DNA of 64,000 nucleotides from JABAQJ01 sp046327745. Lineage in GTDB: Bacteria; Gemmatimonadota; Gemmatimonadetes; Gemmatimonadales; Gemmatimonadaceae. The stretch spans positions 66,668-130,667 of the forward strand of contig JAXLXV010000018.1 of assembly GCA_046327745.1 (NCBI GenBank). The letters run 5' to 3'. The position numbers and the translations under genes are program-made. Below, piece after piece: positions 16,756 to 25,034 of this stretch; within the stretch, counting starts at the first letter, position 1; each line of letters opens with the position of its first letter. The notes under the pieces are model-generated. The model did not search any database. It was not told where the DNA came from and saw only the letters and a list, made by a program, of their open reading frames with translations.

Positions 16756-17301
16756 ATGGCCGAGTCTCCCCTCACGCTCCTTCGGGCACACGCACGTCAC
16801 GCTCCGTGGAATGCCCGGGGACTCGCAAGCCATGTGGCCGCGCTGGTAGACGTGGCCGGCGTGAAGCCAACAAACGCCAGTGCTCGAGCAGCGCCGAGCG
16901 CGCGCGCGGTTCGCTTTTACGTAGCGAACAAGTTGCTCGATCGCCCCGAGGGCTTGGGCACCGCCGCCACCTACAATTACCGACACTTCCTTCAGCTGCT
17001 GGCCATCAAGATTCGCCAGCGTGAAGGTCAGACGCTGGACGTCATTCAGAAGGAAATGCGGGAGGTCACCGGCGACGCGCTGGAGCGGCGCGTCGCTCAG
17101 GCCCTTGCCCCCGTGCTGCTCACAGGCGCGCCGGCGACCGCCGCCCGTGACGATGTGAGCGCAAGTAGCTGGAGACGCATTCCGGTGACCGAAGGCATCG
17201 AGTTGCACGTGCGGGACGACTCGCCAGCAGCAACGGAGTCCGTCACGATGGCCTTACGCGAAGCCTTGCGAACCACCTTAGGAAGATCGGAACTGCGATG
17301 A
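16756..17301 (+). CDS. MerR-family-like transcriptional regulator
   Basis: This 181-residue protein has a winged-helix segment (about residues 45-95) with SARAVRFYVANKLLDRPEG followed by YNYRHFLQLLAIKIRQREG, the layout of MerR DNA-binding domains. The first 40 residues and the C-terminal 70 residues are unfamiliar; there are no effector-binding cysteines. CATAAT (16741-16746) lies about 10 bases before the ATG, so the transcript would have a very short leader. The stop overlaps the start of the SDR gene (ATGA), so the regulator and enzyme are coupled. Confidence 0.7.
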   Translation: MAESPLTLLRAHARHAPWNARGLASHVAALVDVAGVKPTNASARAAPSARAVRFYVANKLLDRPEGLGTAATYNYRHFLQLLAIKIRQREGQTLDVIQKEMREVTGDALERRVAQALAPVLLTGAPATAARDDVSASSWRRIPVTEGIELHVRDDSPAATESVTMALREALRTTLGRSELR

Positions 17302-18020
17302 GCGCCGCACGGAGTTCCACAGGTCGGGTCGTCGTCGTGACCGGTGTCGGCCACCCGGGTCAGGCCGGTGAGGCGGTCGCCAGCGCGTTGGGAGACGCCG
17401 GCTATCATGTGGTCGTGATTGATCGTCAGCTGCAAACGTCCGAAGAGCGGGCCCGGGACTTGGTCGCCAAGGGCGTCGCGGCCACGCCGTTCGCGTGCGA
17501 TCTCGCTGACGCCGCGGCACTCGAGGCTATCCGGCCAGCCGTCGCCGCCCTGGCTCCAAACGGACTCCACGCCCTCGTCCACATGGCCGGCGGTTTCGGC
17601 AGGAGTGGTCCCGTGGCCGAGAGCGATCCGGAGGTCTGGCAGCGACAGATCGCCATTAATGCCACCACGGCGTATCTCACCTCGCGCACCTTCCTTCCCC
17701 TGCTCCGCCAAGCCAAGGGGAGCATCGTGTACTTTGCCTCCGCTGCGGCATTGCCTGGCGCAAGCGTCGCGAACCTGTCGGCCTATGCCGTCGCCAAGAC
17801 GGGAGTGGTCACGATCATGCGTGCCGTCGCATCCGAGGAGCGGACCTCAGGTGTTCGCGCCAATGCCTTGGCCCCGACCGCGATTCGTACAGCCGCCAAC
17901 ATGGCGACAATGGGTGACGACACCGCGTATGTAGAACGCGAAACGATTGCCCGCTGGGTGTTGTTCCTGACGGATGAGGCCAGCGGGCCAATCTCCGGTC
18001 AGGTCATCAAGCTCGGCTAG
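17298..18020 (+). CDS. Short-chain dehydrogenase/reductase
   Basis: This 240-residue Rossmann enzyme has the nucleotide loop TGVGHPGQAG, the HMAGG equivalent of NNAG, and the catalytic Ser-Tyr-Lys set ending SAYAVAKTG. It probably reduces a ketone or oxidises an alcohol with NAD(P)H; the substrate cannot be inferred. It is translationally coupled to the MerR-like regulator upstream and followed one base after its stop by the RepA-like gene. The three may form one transcript. Confidence 0.85.
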   Translation: MSAARSSTGRVVVVTGVGHPGQAGEAVASALGDAGYHVVVIDRQLQTSEERARDLVAKGVAATPFACDLADAAALEAIRPAVAALAPNGLHALVHMAGGFGRSGPVAESDPEVWQRQIAINATTAYLTSRTFLPLLRQAKGSIVYFASAAALPGASVANLSAYAVAKTGVVTIMRAVASEERTSGVRANALAPTAIRTAANMATMGDDTAYVERETIARWVLFLTDEASGPISGQVIKLG

Positions 18021-18021
18021 C

Positions 18022-18909
18022 ATGCAAGACCCGAAACGGCGACCGACTCCGGCCGGTGTGCCTAACGCGCCTACCCGCCGCTATGCGCCGCGAGCGGTGG
18101 CCCTCGACCGCGCGCTCGAGGGATTGCCTTTGTTCCGCCTCAGCGATTCGACGGACGAGAGCGCCGTGCTCTATGCCCCGCAATCCGGGGGACGCTGGCG
18201 GGTGCTGCCCAGCCCGGGTGATCGCCTGCCCGGCACGTTCGATCAAGATGTGTATGTCGAACTCTGTCGGCGGTACACCGACGAGGGAGCCCCAAGTGAC
18301 GGAGCAATCAGCTTTACGCTTCACGCCTTTCTCCGCTCCATCGGGCGGCGTGCTGATGGCCGGACGTATGAACAAATGCGCGCGGCCCTCACACGCCTCG
18401 AGCGCACGAGCTTGGAGTCACTCGGTGCGTATTGGAACGCAAGCAATGGGTCACCCGTGGACGGACGCTTCACTGTACTGTCCGCCGTCACCATCGACCG
18501 GCGCCGCAACGTGGACCGGGATCAGCTCGCGCTGTTTGCTGCATTCACGGCTTCCGAACCCGGCGATGCCCGGGTAGTCCTTTCCCCTCAGCTTCGCGCC
18601 AACATTGCCGCGGGACATGTGACGTTGCTCTCGGCTCAGCACTATCTGGCGCTTTCCTCTCCAGTTGCACGCAGACTGTACCGTCTGCTGGAGGTCGCCC
18701 GTGCTGAGGGAACCGTGACTTGGCGCGTACCGCTCGAGCAGCTGGCGGAGCTGATACCGCTCGCTCAACGCTATCCGTCACATCTTCAGCGCGTGCTTCA
18801 GCCGGCCCATGAGATGCTGTTGACGGCCGGTATTCTTCGCGACGTCACCGTGCAGCAGATCCGTCGGCAATGGCACGTGGACTACGTGCTCGCCCTCCGT
18901 TCACCCTGA
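18022..18909 (+). CDS. Replication-initiator-A-like protein (RPA/RepA type) on the chromosome
   Basis: This 295-residue protein has the plan of the replication initiator A family known from plasmids of Deinococcus-Thermus and others: an N-terminal GLPLFRLSD segment, TFDQDVYVELCRRYTDEG, a winged-helix-like segment with FLRSIGRRADGRTYEQMRAALTRLERTS, and a second helical domain with LALSSPVARRLYRLLEVAR. I use the ATG at 18022, two bases after the SDR stop. No iterons or partition genes are nearby, so a domesticated DNA-binding role is more likely than an active origin. Assignment rests on recalled family features and needs a profile search. Confidence 0.55.
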   Translation: MQDPKRRPTPAGVPNAPTRRYAPRAVALDRALEGLPLFRLSDSTDESAVLYAPQSGGRWRVLPSPGDRLPGTFDQDVYVELCRRYTDEGAPSDGAISFTLHAFLRSIGRRADGRTYEQMRAALTRLERTSLESLGAYWNASNGSPVDGRFTVLSAVTIDRRRNVDRDQLALFAAFTASEPGDARVVLSPQLRANIAAGHVTLLSAQHYLALSSPVARRLYRLLEVARAEGTVTWRVPLEQLAELIPLAQRYPSHLQRVLQPAHEMLLTAGILRDVTVQQIRRQWHVDYVLALRSP

Positions 18910-19146
18910 GATTGGGGCCGATCGTCACCAGTCGAGCGTGCCTTATCTTGAAAGCCGCCTTCGATGCAGCCAGAGGGTGTCACATAGTTCGGGTGTCCGT
19001 ATCTTATTCCGAATGCAGGACAACGGTCGTTCGGTGACGAGCGTACCTACTTCCACGTCCGTTTTCTGTGGCTGGAGTGATTCGCCGGAACACCGCTAGC
19101 CTGCGTTGGTAGTGCAAGTCCTGTCCCTTCCTCGTCCGAGAGAATC

Positions 19147-20730
19147 ATGCGTCGTACTCGCATAGCGGCCCTAGTTGGCGTTGTTGCCATACCCCTGACG
19201 GTCGGGGCCTTCGCGCTTCAGGAGCATTCGTCGCGCGAGGGCGGCAGGCTCTTCGGTCAGGTCTTGGACCTCGTATCGAGTCGCTTTGTAGACTCGGTGG
19301 ACGCCAACGACCTGTACGAGAAGGCGGCCCGAGGTCTGGTCAACCAACTTCAGGATCCGTACTCCGAACTGATGTCCCCCAAGCAACTCCAAGGCTTCAA
19401 CACGAATACCGCCGGTAGATACGGCGGAATCGGAATGAGGATCGAGGAGCAAGCGACAAAAGGCGTCACAATCGTGCAGGTGTTCCATAACACCCCCGCC
19501 GAGCGCGCAGGCATCCGAGAAGGCGATCTGATCGTCGGCATCGATACTATGTCCACGCGGGGCTGGACGTCTCGGAAAGTCGCGGACTCGCTTACCGGCG
19601 CACCGGGCACGAAAGTCACCGTGTCTTTCTCGCGACCGGGCGTTCCCGATCCCTTCAAGGCGACGTTTGTGCGCGCGATTATCCGTGTGCCCGCCGTTCC
19701 GTATGCCATCCAGTTCGATGGGAAGATCGGCTATGTCCCCGTGACCGGCTTCAACGAAACGTCTACGCAAGAGGTCGCTGCCGCTGTCCGTCGGCTACAA
19801 TCCGAAGGCGCGAAGGGGCTCGTACTCGATTTGAGAAGCAATCCCGGCGGCTTCCTGGAGCAGGCTCTCCAGATGAGCAACTTGTTCCTACCGGAAGGCG
19901 CGGAGATCGCGTCCGTACGCGGCCGCAACGTGGATCCGCAGACGTACACTGCTCAAGAGAAGCCCATAGCGCCTTCCATCCCGATGGTCATCCTCACGGA
20001 CCAATACACGGCGTCGGCTTCGGAAATCGTCGCGGGTGCCCTTCAGGATCACGACCGCGCCGTCATCATGGGCACGACATCGTTCGGCAAGGGACTCGTG
20101 CAGACCCTGTTTAACCTCGACGGTGGCTATGCGCTCAAGATGACCACCGGCAAGTGGTACACGCCGAATGGCCGGTCCATCCAGAAGGAGCGGAAGCTCA
20201 ACGCCGATGGCCAATTTGTTGAAGTTCACCCCGATTCGCTGGAGTCAGACTCCGCCCGTAAGGCGCGCCCTGCCTTCAAATCGGATGGCGGACGAACCGT
20301 GTACGGCGGCGGAGCGATCACCCCCGACCTGATCGTCCAGGCCGATACGTTCAGCACGGCCGAACAAGATTTCCGGAAGGCCACCGCAGCCAAGGGCCCC
20401 GATATTTACGTCGCCCTGTACGACTACGCGTTTGAGCTGAGCAAGCAGGTGCGACCGGACTTCACCGTCTCGCCGGCCTGGCGCGAGGAACTCTTCCAGC
20501 GACTCAAGAAGAAAGGCATCGAAATCGATCGCAAGCAGTACGACGGCGCTGCCCACTACGTCGATCGACTCCTCGAAAACCGCGTGGCGCGGCTCGCGTT
20601 CGGAGACTCCACCGCAAAGCGTCGCGAGCTGGACGACGATTCACAGCTGCGGCGAGCCCTTGATCTGCTCCGGAAGGGCCAAAACCAGAAGGAGCTCTTT
20701 GCCCTCGTCGCCACAGCCGCTCGCCATTAG
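19147..20730 (+). CDS. ctpA: Carboxyl-terminal processing protease (S41 family)
   Basis: This 527-residue exported serine protease has a signal or anchor sequence (residues 5-25), an N-terminal helical segment, a PDZ domain (GIGMRIEEQATKGVTIVQV to about residue 175) and the S41 catalytic core. The Ser-Lys dyad is visible in TASASEIVAGAL and SFGKGLVQ. It trims C-termini of periplasmic proteins. A C-terminal extension of about 130 residues beyond the core is helical. Downstream genes for a TolB-like propeller and SPFH protein are co-directional. The 237-bp region upstream shows no clear promoter to me. Confidence 0.92.
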   Translation: MRRTRIAALVGVVAIPLTVGAFALQEHSSREGGRLFGQVLDLVSSRFVDSVDANDLYEKAARGLVNQLQDPYSELMSPKQLQGFNTNTAGRYGGIGMRIEEQATKGVTIVQVFHNTPAERAGIREGDLIVGIDTMSTRGWTSRKVADSLTGAPGTKVTVSFSRPGVPDPFKATFVRAIIRVPAVPYAIQFDGKIGYVPVTGFNETSTQEVAAAVRRLQSEGAKGLVLDLRSNPGGFLEQALQMSNLFLPEGAEIASVRGRNVDPQTYTAQEKPIAPSIPMVILTDQYTASASEIVAGALQDHDRAVIMGTTSFGKGLVQTLFNLDGGYALKMTTGKWYTPNGRSIQKERKLNADGQFVEVHPDSLESDSARKARPAFKSDGGRTVYGGGAITPDLIVQADTFSTAEQDFRKATAAKGPDIYVALYDYAFELSKQVRPDFTVSPAWREELFQRLKKKGIEIDRKQYDGAAHYVDRLLENRVARLAFGDSTAKRRELDDDSQLRRALDLLRKGQNQKELFALVATAARH

Positions 20731-20740
20731 ATTCGTCGGC

Positions 20741-21802
20741 ATGCGACGTCCCCATTTGATCGCCGCCACGCTCCTCGTGGCGGCGCTTTCGTGTCGGCAC
20801 ACCGCGCCGGCGACTTTCCTTGCGGCTGAAACAGGAGAGACGCACCTCGGGCGCATTCGGCAATTGACCAACGGCGGCGAGAACGCTGAAGCCTACTTCA
20901 GTCGAGATGGTCAGTGGCTCACGTTCCAGTCTACCCGTGATGGACGCGCGTGCGACCAGCAGTACGTCATGCGCATCGACGGCACGGGACTGCAGCGTGT
21001 CTCCAACGGACAGGGAAAGACCACCTGTGGCTGGTTCCTTCCCGACGGCAAGCGGCTCTTCTTTGGGTCTTCCCATGCCCATGATTCCACCTGCCCTCCT
21101 CGCCCCGATCCCTCGGCTGGCTACGTCTGGCCGCTCGATCGCTACGACATCTACACGGTGAACCGCGACGGCACTGATCTGCGTCGCCTAACGAATTACA
21201 ATGCGTATACGGCCGAGGGCGTACTATCGCCTGATGGCAAGAGGATCGTTTTCACGTCCCTCAAAGACGGCGACCTCGACATCTACACCATGAATGTGGA
21301 TGGCACGGACGTGCGACAACTGACGCACACGCCCGGCTACGACGGTGGTCCTTGGTGGTCGCCTGACGGCACACGCATCGTCTACCGCGCGCATCACCCG
21401 GCCGACTCAGCGCAGCTGGCGGATTATCGACAGCTGTTGAGTAGGAACCTCGTGCGACCAAGTCGCGTCGAACTTTTCGTGATGAATGCTGATGGTTCCG
21501 ATCAACATCAGGTGACTAGTCTTGGCGGCGCGAACTTCGGTCCTTCGTGGAGCCCGGACGGAAAGCGCATCATTTTCGCCTCGAATTACCAGAATCCTCG
21601 GGGCGGCAACTTCGATCTGTACATGGTGGACTCGCATGCGGACCGCGCCGGCCCCACACAGGTTGAACAGATCACCCGATCACCGGTGTTCGATGGCTTC
21701 CCGATGTTCTCGCCCGACGGAAAGCACCTCGTGTGGGCGTCAAATCGGCACGACGTGAAGCCGACGGAAACGAACCTGTTCATCGCGGACTGGAAGCCCT
21801 AG
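20741..21802 (+). CDS. TolB-like beta-propeller lipoprotein
   Basis: This 353-residue exported protein has a signal peptide ending AALSC, close to a lipobox. The mature part consists of WD40-like PD40 repeats: FSRDGQWLTFQST, LSPDGKRIVFTS, WSPDGTRIVYRA, WSPDGKRIIFAS and FSPDGKHLVWAS. It forms a six- or seven-bladed propeller in the periplasm, either a binding scaffold or a surface enzyme. The ATG at 20741 lies 10 bases after the ctpA stop, so they are probably co-transcribed. The ligand is unknown. Confidence 0.85.
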   Translation: MRRPHLIAATLLVAALSCRHTAPATFLAAETGETHLGRIRQLTNGGENAEAYFSRDGQWLTFQSTRDGRACDQQYVMRIDGTGLQRVSNGQGKTTCGWFLPDGKRLFFGSSHAHDSTCPPRPDPSAGYVWPLDRYDIYTVNRDGTDLRRLTNYNAYTAEGVLSPDGKRIVFTSLKDGDLDIYTMNVDGTDVRQLTHTPGYDGGPWWSPDGTRIVYRAHHPADSAQLADYRQLLSRNLVRPSRVELFVMNADGSDQHQVTSLGGANFGPSWSPDGKRIIFASNYQNPRGGNFDLYMVDSHADRAGPTQVEQITRSPVFDGFPMFSPDGKHLVWASNRHDVKPTETNLFIADWKP

Positions 21803-21852
21803 AGGATTCACGCCGAATACTCTGCTCATCGCTTCGCCTGGGAGAGAATTCC

Positions 21853-22878
21853 ATGTTCGTGGTGCCAGCCGTCGTTGCGATTCTGATCGTTGCGTTTCTG
21901 AGCCGATCAGTAAAAGTCATCGGGCAAGCCGAAGTCATGGTGGTCGAGCGCCTCGGGCGATTTCATCGCGTCGCTCGGTCCGGTCTGAACCTCCTGATTC
22001 CAATCGTGGAGCGGCCTCGTCACCTGGAGGTGCGCTACTCGGAAGCCGCGCCAGGAGGCACGATGCGCATCATGGCATCGTCCACACCGCGAATTGATCT
22101 GCGGGAACAGGTGCTGAATTTCCCCAGTCAACCGGTGATTACCAAGGACAACGTCACGATCGACATCGACGCCGTCTTGTACTATCGGATTGTTGATCCG
22201 CAGAAGGCGACTTACGCCGTCCAGAATCTGCCATACGCGCTGGAAACACTGACGCGCACGACGCTTCGCAACATCGTCGGGGAAATGGAGCTCGACCACA
22301 CCCTCGCGTCGCGGGACGAAATCAATAGACGCATGCGAGAGGTGATCGAGGAGGTGTCCATCAACTGGGGATGCGACGTTACGCGCGTTGAACTGCAGGC
22401 GATCGAGCCGCCAAGAGACATCCAGCAGTCCATGGAGCTTCAGATGCGTGCCGAGCGCGAGCGAAGAGCTACCGTGACGCAGGCTGAAGCCGGCAAGCGC
22501 GCCGCGATTCTCGAATCCGAGGGGCTCCGCGAATCGCAAGTTCGTAAGGCTGAGGGTGAAAAGGAGGCAGCCATTCTGCGTGCCGAAGGGTTGGCACAGG
22601 CTCGTCTGGCGATGGCTCAGGCTGAGGCCGAGGCAATCCAGCGCATCGCCGCGGCGCTGCCCTCCGGCCAGGTGGCTACCTATTTGCTCGGGCTCAAATA
22701 TCTGGAGGCACTGCCAGGGCTCACCCAGGGGAAGGGAACCACGATCTTCCTTCCCGCCGAGGCGGCCGGAGTCATGGGTGCCCTTGGCGGCATCCGAGAG
22801 CTCTTAAACAAGGCAAGTTCCGACGCGCCACCGGTGCCTGCCCCTCGTCTTGCTCCACCCGCTTCGGATGGGCGGTAA
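21853..22878 (+). CDS. SPFH/paraslipin membrane protein (QmcA-like)
   Basis: This 341-residue protein has one N-terminal membrane segment, the SPFH start VMVVERLGRFHRVARSGLNLLIP, the DVLYYRIVDP-type block and a long coiled coil rich in E-K-A-A-I-L repeats (residues 200-280). It ends in a Pro/Ala-rich tail. Such proteins form large ring scaffolds in the membrane and influence proteases and respiration. The Shine-Dalgarno GGAGAG is about 6 bases from ATG 21853. The usual NfeD partner is not adjacent; an NfeD-like gene lies 40 kb away at 63309. Confidence 0.92.
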   Translation: MFVVPAVVAILIVAFLSRSVKVIGQAEVMVVERLGRFHRVARSGLNLLIPIVERPRHLEVRYSEAAPGGTMRIMASSTPRIDLREQVLNFPSQPVITKDNVTIDIDAVLYYRIVDPQKATYAVQNLPYALETLTRTTLRNIVGEMELDHTLASRDEINRRMREVIEEVSINWGCDVTRVELQAIEPPRDIQQSMELQMRAERERRATVTQAEAGKRAAILESEGLRESQVRKAEGEKEAAILRAEGLAQARLAMAQAEAEAIQRIAAALPSGQVATYLLGLKYLEALPGLTQGKGTTIFLPAEAAGVMGALGGIRELLNKASSDAPPVPAPRLAPPASDGR

Positions 22879-22887
22879 GGATCGGAT

Positions 22888-23115
22888 TTGGCGCGTCGCC
22901 CGATCTCCCTAGAGCGCGCGGACCGGATCGCGCGGGCTCGACACTGTCCGCAGTGCCTCGAGTACTCGTTCAAGAAGTTGGTTGTGCGCTCCGCGCCAAC
23001 CTCCGAACGGAAGGAGCTAGGGGCGTTTTGGGTTGTGAGCCGAACTTGCGGCGTCTGCGGGCTTGAGCAAGAGCTTGCCCTCGATGCGGATGGAGAACTC
23101 GTCTACGAGTCCTAA
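22888..23115 (+). CDS. Small zinc-ribbon protein
   Basis: This 75-residue protein has a CPQC pair near residue 20 and a CGVC pair near residue 55, giving a four-cysteine zinc ribbon. The start is TTG at 22888 with TAAGGA upstream, 9 bases after the SPFH stop, so it is probably co-transcribed. The function is unknown; nucleic-acid or metal binding is possible. Confidence 0.6.
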   Translation: MARRPISLERADRIARARHCPQCLEYSFKKLVVRSAPTSERKELGAFWVVSRTCGVCGLEQELALDADGELVYES

Positions 23116-23403
23116 GCGTCTGCATCAGAACGCCTCTGGGGAACTCCGTCCGACCGCGCAGATATCAACATCGCAAAAGGGACGCGCGTTCTCGTAGGCT
23201 TTCCTCGCCACCGAACTTTTCGCCTGATGGACCGCTGAAGGAGCGGACGCCGCCTTTACTGTTCGTCCGAGTCTTGCTCCTCTCACGGCGCCGAGAACGC
23301 TGCAGAAACCGGCGGAACTTGGAGCCGGTTCTTTAGACGGTTACCTTTCCTTGAGGTGCGCTACAACGATTGGCGTACGAAACGCTGCAGCTAAGGAGGC
23401 TGA
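23116..23403 (+). other. Intergenic region with a possible hairpin
   Basis: I see no gene here. Arms 23307-23313 and 23324-23330 (AACCGGC / GCCGGTT) form a 7-bp stem followed by CTTTAG, a weak terminator candidate for the ctpA-to-zinc-ribbon run. The promoter of the next small gene should lie between this and 23390. Confidence 0.35.
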
Positions 23404-23613
23404 ATGCGCAAACCACGTCCAGCGACGTACAATCCCGCTCAGGCACTGCACCTTATAGCGAGTGACCGAAGCGGCGAGCCCCTGAGCTGTCCCTCTTGTT
23501 CCGGCAATATCGAGCGCTTCCCAGCGCGCGTGCCGCCTCCACCGCACTCCCACGTGACGCTCAAGTGCACGTCCTGCGGTCGAGTCGCTCGCTATATCGC
23601 CGGTGCCGCTTAG
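23404..23613 (+). CDS. Small zinc-ribbon protein
   Basis: This 69-residue protein has CPSC and CTSCG pairs, again a compact zinc ribbon, with a basic N-terminus. A perfect Shine-Dalgarno AAGGAGG sits a few bases before ATG 23404, which is the best evidence that it is expressed. It lies directly before the cold-shock gene, so an RNA-related or growth-related role is possible but not shown. Confidence 0.65.
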   Translation: MRKPRPATYNPAQALHLIASDRSGEPLSCPSCSGNIERFPARVPPPPHSHVTLKCTSCGRVARYIAGAA

Positions 23614-23791
23614 AAAAACAGGTATTTACTATCAAGCTTAACGCACTTATTTACCTCATTACCGCGTCTTCGAGGTTCCGCTTGGGGCCATACTCGACGC
23701 GCTTTTCACCTCCCGGTACTCTCCGATGTGCGGGGAACTCCACCGGGTCGCAACACCGCTAGCCCCAGCAGGGGGAAAGAGGAACATCGGC

Positions 23792-23998
23792 ATGGCACGC
23801 ATCTCCGGAACTGTGAAGTGGTTTAATGACGCCAAGGGCTTTGGCTTTATTTCCCGCGAGGGGGGCCCGGACGTGTTCGTCCACTTCAGTGCAATCCAGA
23901 CTCCTGGATTCAAGACCCTTGCGGAGGGTGATCGCGTGGAGTTCGAAATCGTGCAGGGTCAGAAGGGCCCGCAGGCGTCGGACGTCATCAAGGTCTGA
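23792..23998 (+). CDS. cspA: Cold-shock domain protein
   Basis: This 68-residue single OB-fold RNA chaperone has the RNP1 motif KGFGFI and RNP2 motif VFVHFS. The ATG at 23792 follows a purine-rich AAAGAGGAA Shine-Dalgarno. The 178-bp region upstream of the ATG starts AT-rich (23614-23670) and then becomes G+C-rich, consistent with a promoter and a structured leader as seen for many cold-shock genes. A strong terminator follows, so it can be transcribed alone. Confidence 0.95.
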   Translation: MARISGTVKWFNDAKGFGFISREGGPDVFVHFSAIQTPGFKTLAEGDRVEFEIVQGQKGPQASDVIKV

Positions 23999-24028
23999 TC
24001 ACCATCGGAGCATTGACCCGAAGGTAAG

Positions 24029-24060
24029 GCGCCCCGGCAGTTAGCCGGGGCGCTTTCTTT
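24029..24060 (+). terminator. Rho-independent terminator after cspA
   Basis: A perfect 10-bp stem GCGCCCCGGC / GCCGGGGCGC with loop AGTTA is followed by TTTCTTT. It lies 30 bp after the cspA stop. Confidence 0.9.
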
Positions 24061-24251
24061 CGTACAGTCTTGCATGTATCCCCTAAGCAGCCAGCTTGAT
24101 GGTTACTATGGGAAGCTCCTGCCCATTTTCGCTGAAGGTCGCGAAGGTAACCTGACTGAGCTGTAGTAACCCGCGGCAGACCTGATCGTCACCAGCACGT
24201 ATGGTCGAATTCGGCCGATTCATCCCTCCAGCGGATCTATCGAGAGGCTCG

Positions 24252-24542
24252 GTGTCTGAGATCAAGCCAGTCCGCGTGCTTTATGAGCGACCCCTTCCCG
24301 GGGGAGGCTACGTCCAAGTTGAGGAAGATGCCTCAGCTCAGGCCGTCCATCGCGGGCACGTGGCCGTCGAGCGACGCTCGGACCCGGATCGAAGAGAAGG
24401 GCACGAGCCGCCGATCATCGCCAGTGCCGAAGGCGCCTCGGCGCAAAGCGTCGTTCGTCAACTCTTGGAGATCGCGACCGACAACGTGGCCATTGCTCGC
24501 GAGCTTCTCCGTCGCCACATGGGCGGGCGCGCTCGCTTCTAG
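24252..24542 (+). CDS. Conserved-looking hypothetical protein
   Basis: This ORF gives 96 residues from GTG 24252, which has GAGAGG about 4 bases upstream; an ATG at 24201 would add 17 residues but lacks a Shine-Dalgarno. The protein begins with a short beta-rich part (KPVRVLYERPLPGGGYVQVEE) and ends with a helical part (VVRQLLEIATDNVAIARELLRRHM). There are no cysteines or membrane segments. A terminator follows directly, which supports a real gene. The function is unknown. Confidence 0.5.
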   Translation: MSEIKPVRVLYERPLPGGGYVQVEEDASAQAVHRGHVAVERRSDPDRREGHEPPIIASAEGASAQSVVRQLLEIATDNVAIARELLRRHMGGRARF

Positions 24543-24564
24543 GGTCGTTGTTGCCCCACAGAAA

Positions 24565-24594
24565 AGGGCGCCACGAGTAACGGGGCGCCCTTTG
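24565..24594 (+). terminator. Terminator after the 24252 gene
   Basis: An 8-bp stem AGGGCGCC / GGCGCCCT with an 11-nt loop is followed by TTTGC. It could also act on the minus strand (CTTTTC side) for the gene at 24620. Confidence 0.7.
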
Positions 24595-24619
24595 CATTTC
24601 CAGTCAACAGAACCGCCGC

Positions 24620-24934
24620 TTAGTACGCTGAGACTCGCTCGAGTGGGAGTTCGATCTGCGACCCGCCCGAACGCTCGGCCGGAGACGGTGCCGTACGCCT
24701 AGTCGCGGTATCGCTGCAAGCGCCAAGCAGGTGCGCGGTTTGGTGATACAGGTGCATGGTCTGCAGCGGAGCGGCATATCCACGGGCGTTCCCGCTCGCA
24801 ATGCCACGCGCTTCATCACGGACCGCACGGGGAAGTGCTTGCGCTAGCGGATGCGCGAGCAGCCGCCGAACAGTTTCCAAATCACGGGCGCTCAGCGCAC
24901 CGCACAACGACTCGAGAAAGGCCAACACACGCAC
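24620..24934 (-). CDS. Hypothetical protein
   Basis: This ORF gives 104 residues from GTG 24934 (TTG at 24964 would add ten). It is helical, with LAFLESLCGALSARDLETVRRLLAHPL and no known motif; the repeated leucine spacing suggests a small helical bundle. AT-rich DNA with a short palindrome (24945-24957) lies directly upstream, which looks like a regulated promoter. The function is unknown and the start is uncertain. Confidence 0.45.
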   Translation of the reverse strand: MRVLAFLESLCGALSARDLETVRRLLAHPLAQALPRAVRDEARGIASGNARGYAAPLQTMHLYHQTAHLLGACSDTATRRTAPSPAERSGGSQIELPLERVSAY

Positions 24935-24944
24935 CCCGCTTTGT

Positions 24945-24957
24945 GTGTTATTTACAC
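24945..24957. promoter_or_regulatory. Candidate operator GTGT-N5-ACAC
   Basis: GTGTTATTTACAC is a perfect 4-bp inverted repeat with a 5-bp AT-rich spacer, 10 bp upstream of the GTG at 24934. It lies in the same intergenic area as the NrtR-type regulator gene, so regulation by that protein is a guess worth testing. Confidence 0.3.
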
Positions 24958-25034
24958 TTTGCAACTAATACTCTCGACGGTCAAGTCAGCCGCCCGTAAC
25001 GGACCCTTTACAGGGCGTGGGATTCTACCCCGTC

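Noticed and set aside
24083..24265. Minus-strand 60-residue ORF overlapping the 5' end of the 24252 gene
   Set aside because: It has no convincing Shine-Dalgarno or promoter and lies on the back of a leader region; an internal ATG would give only 46 residues. It cannot be excluded but is not supported.
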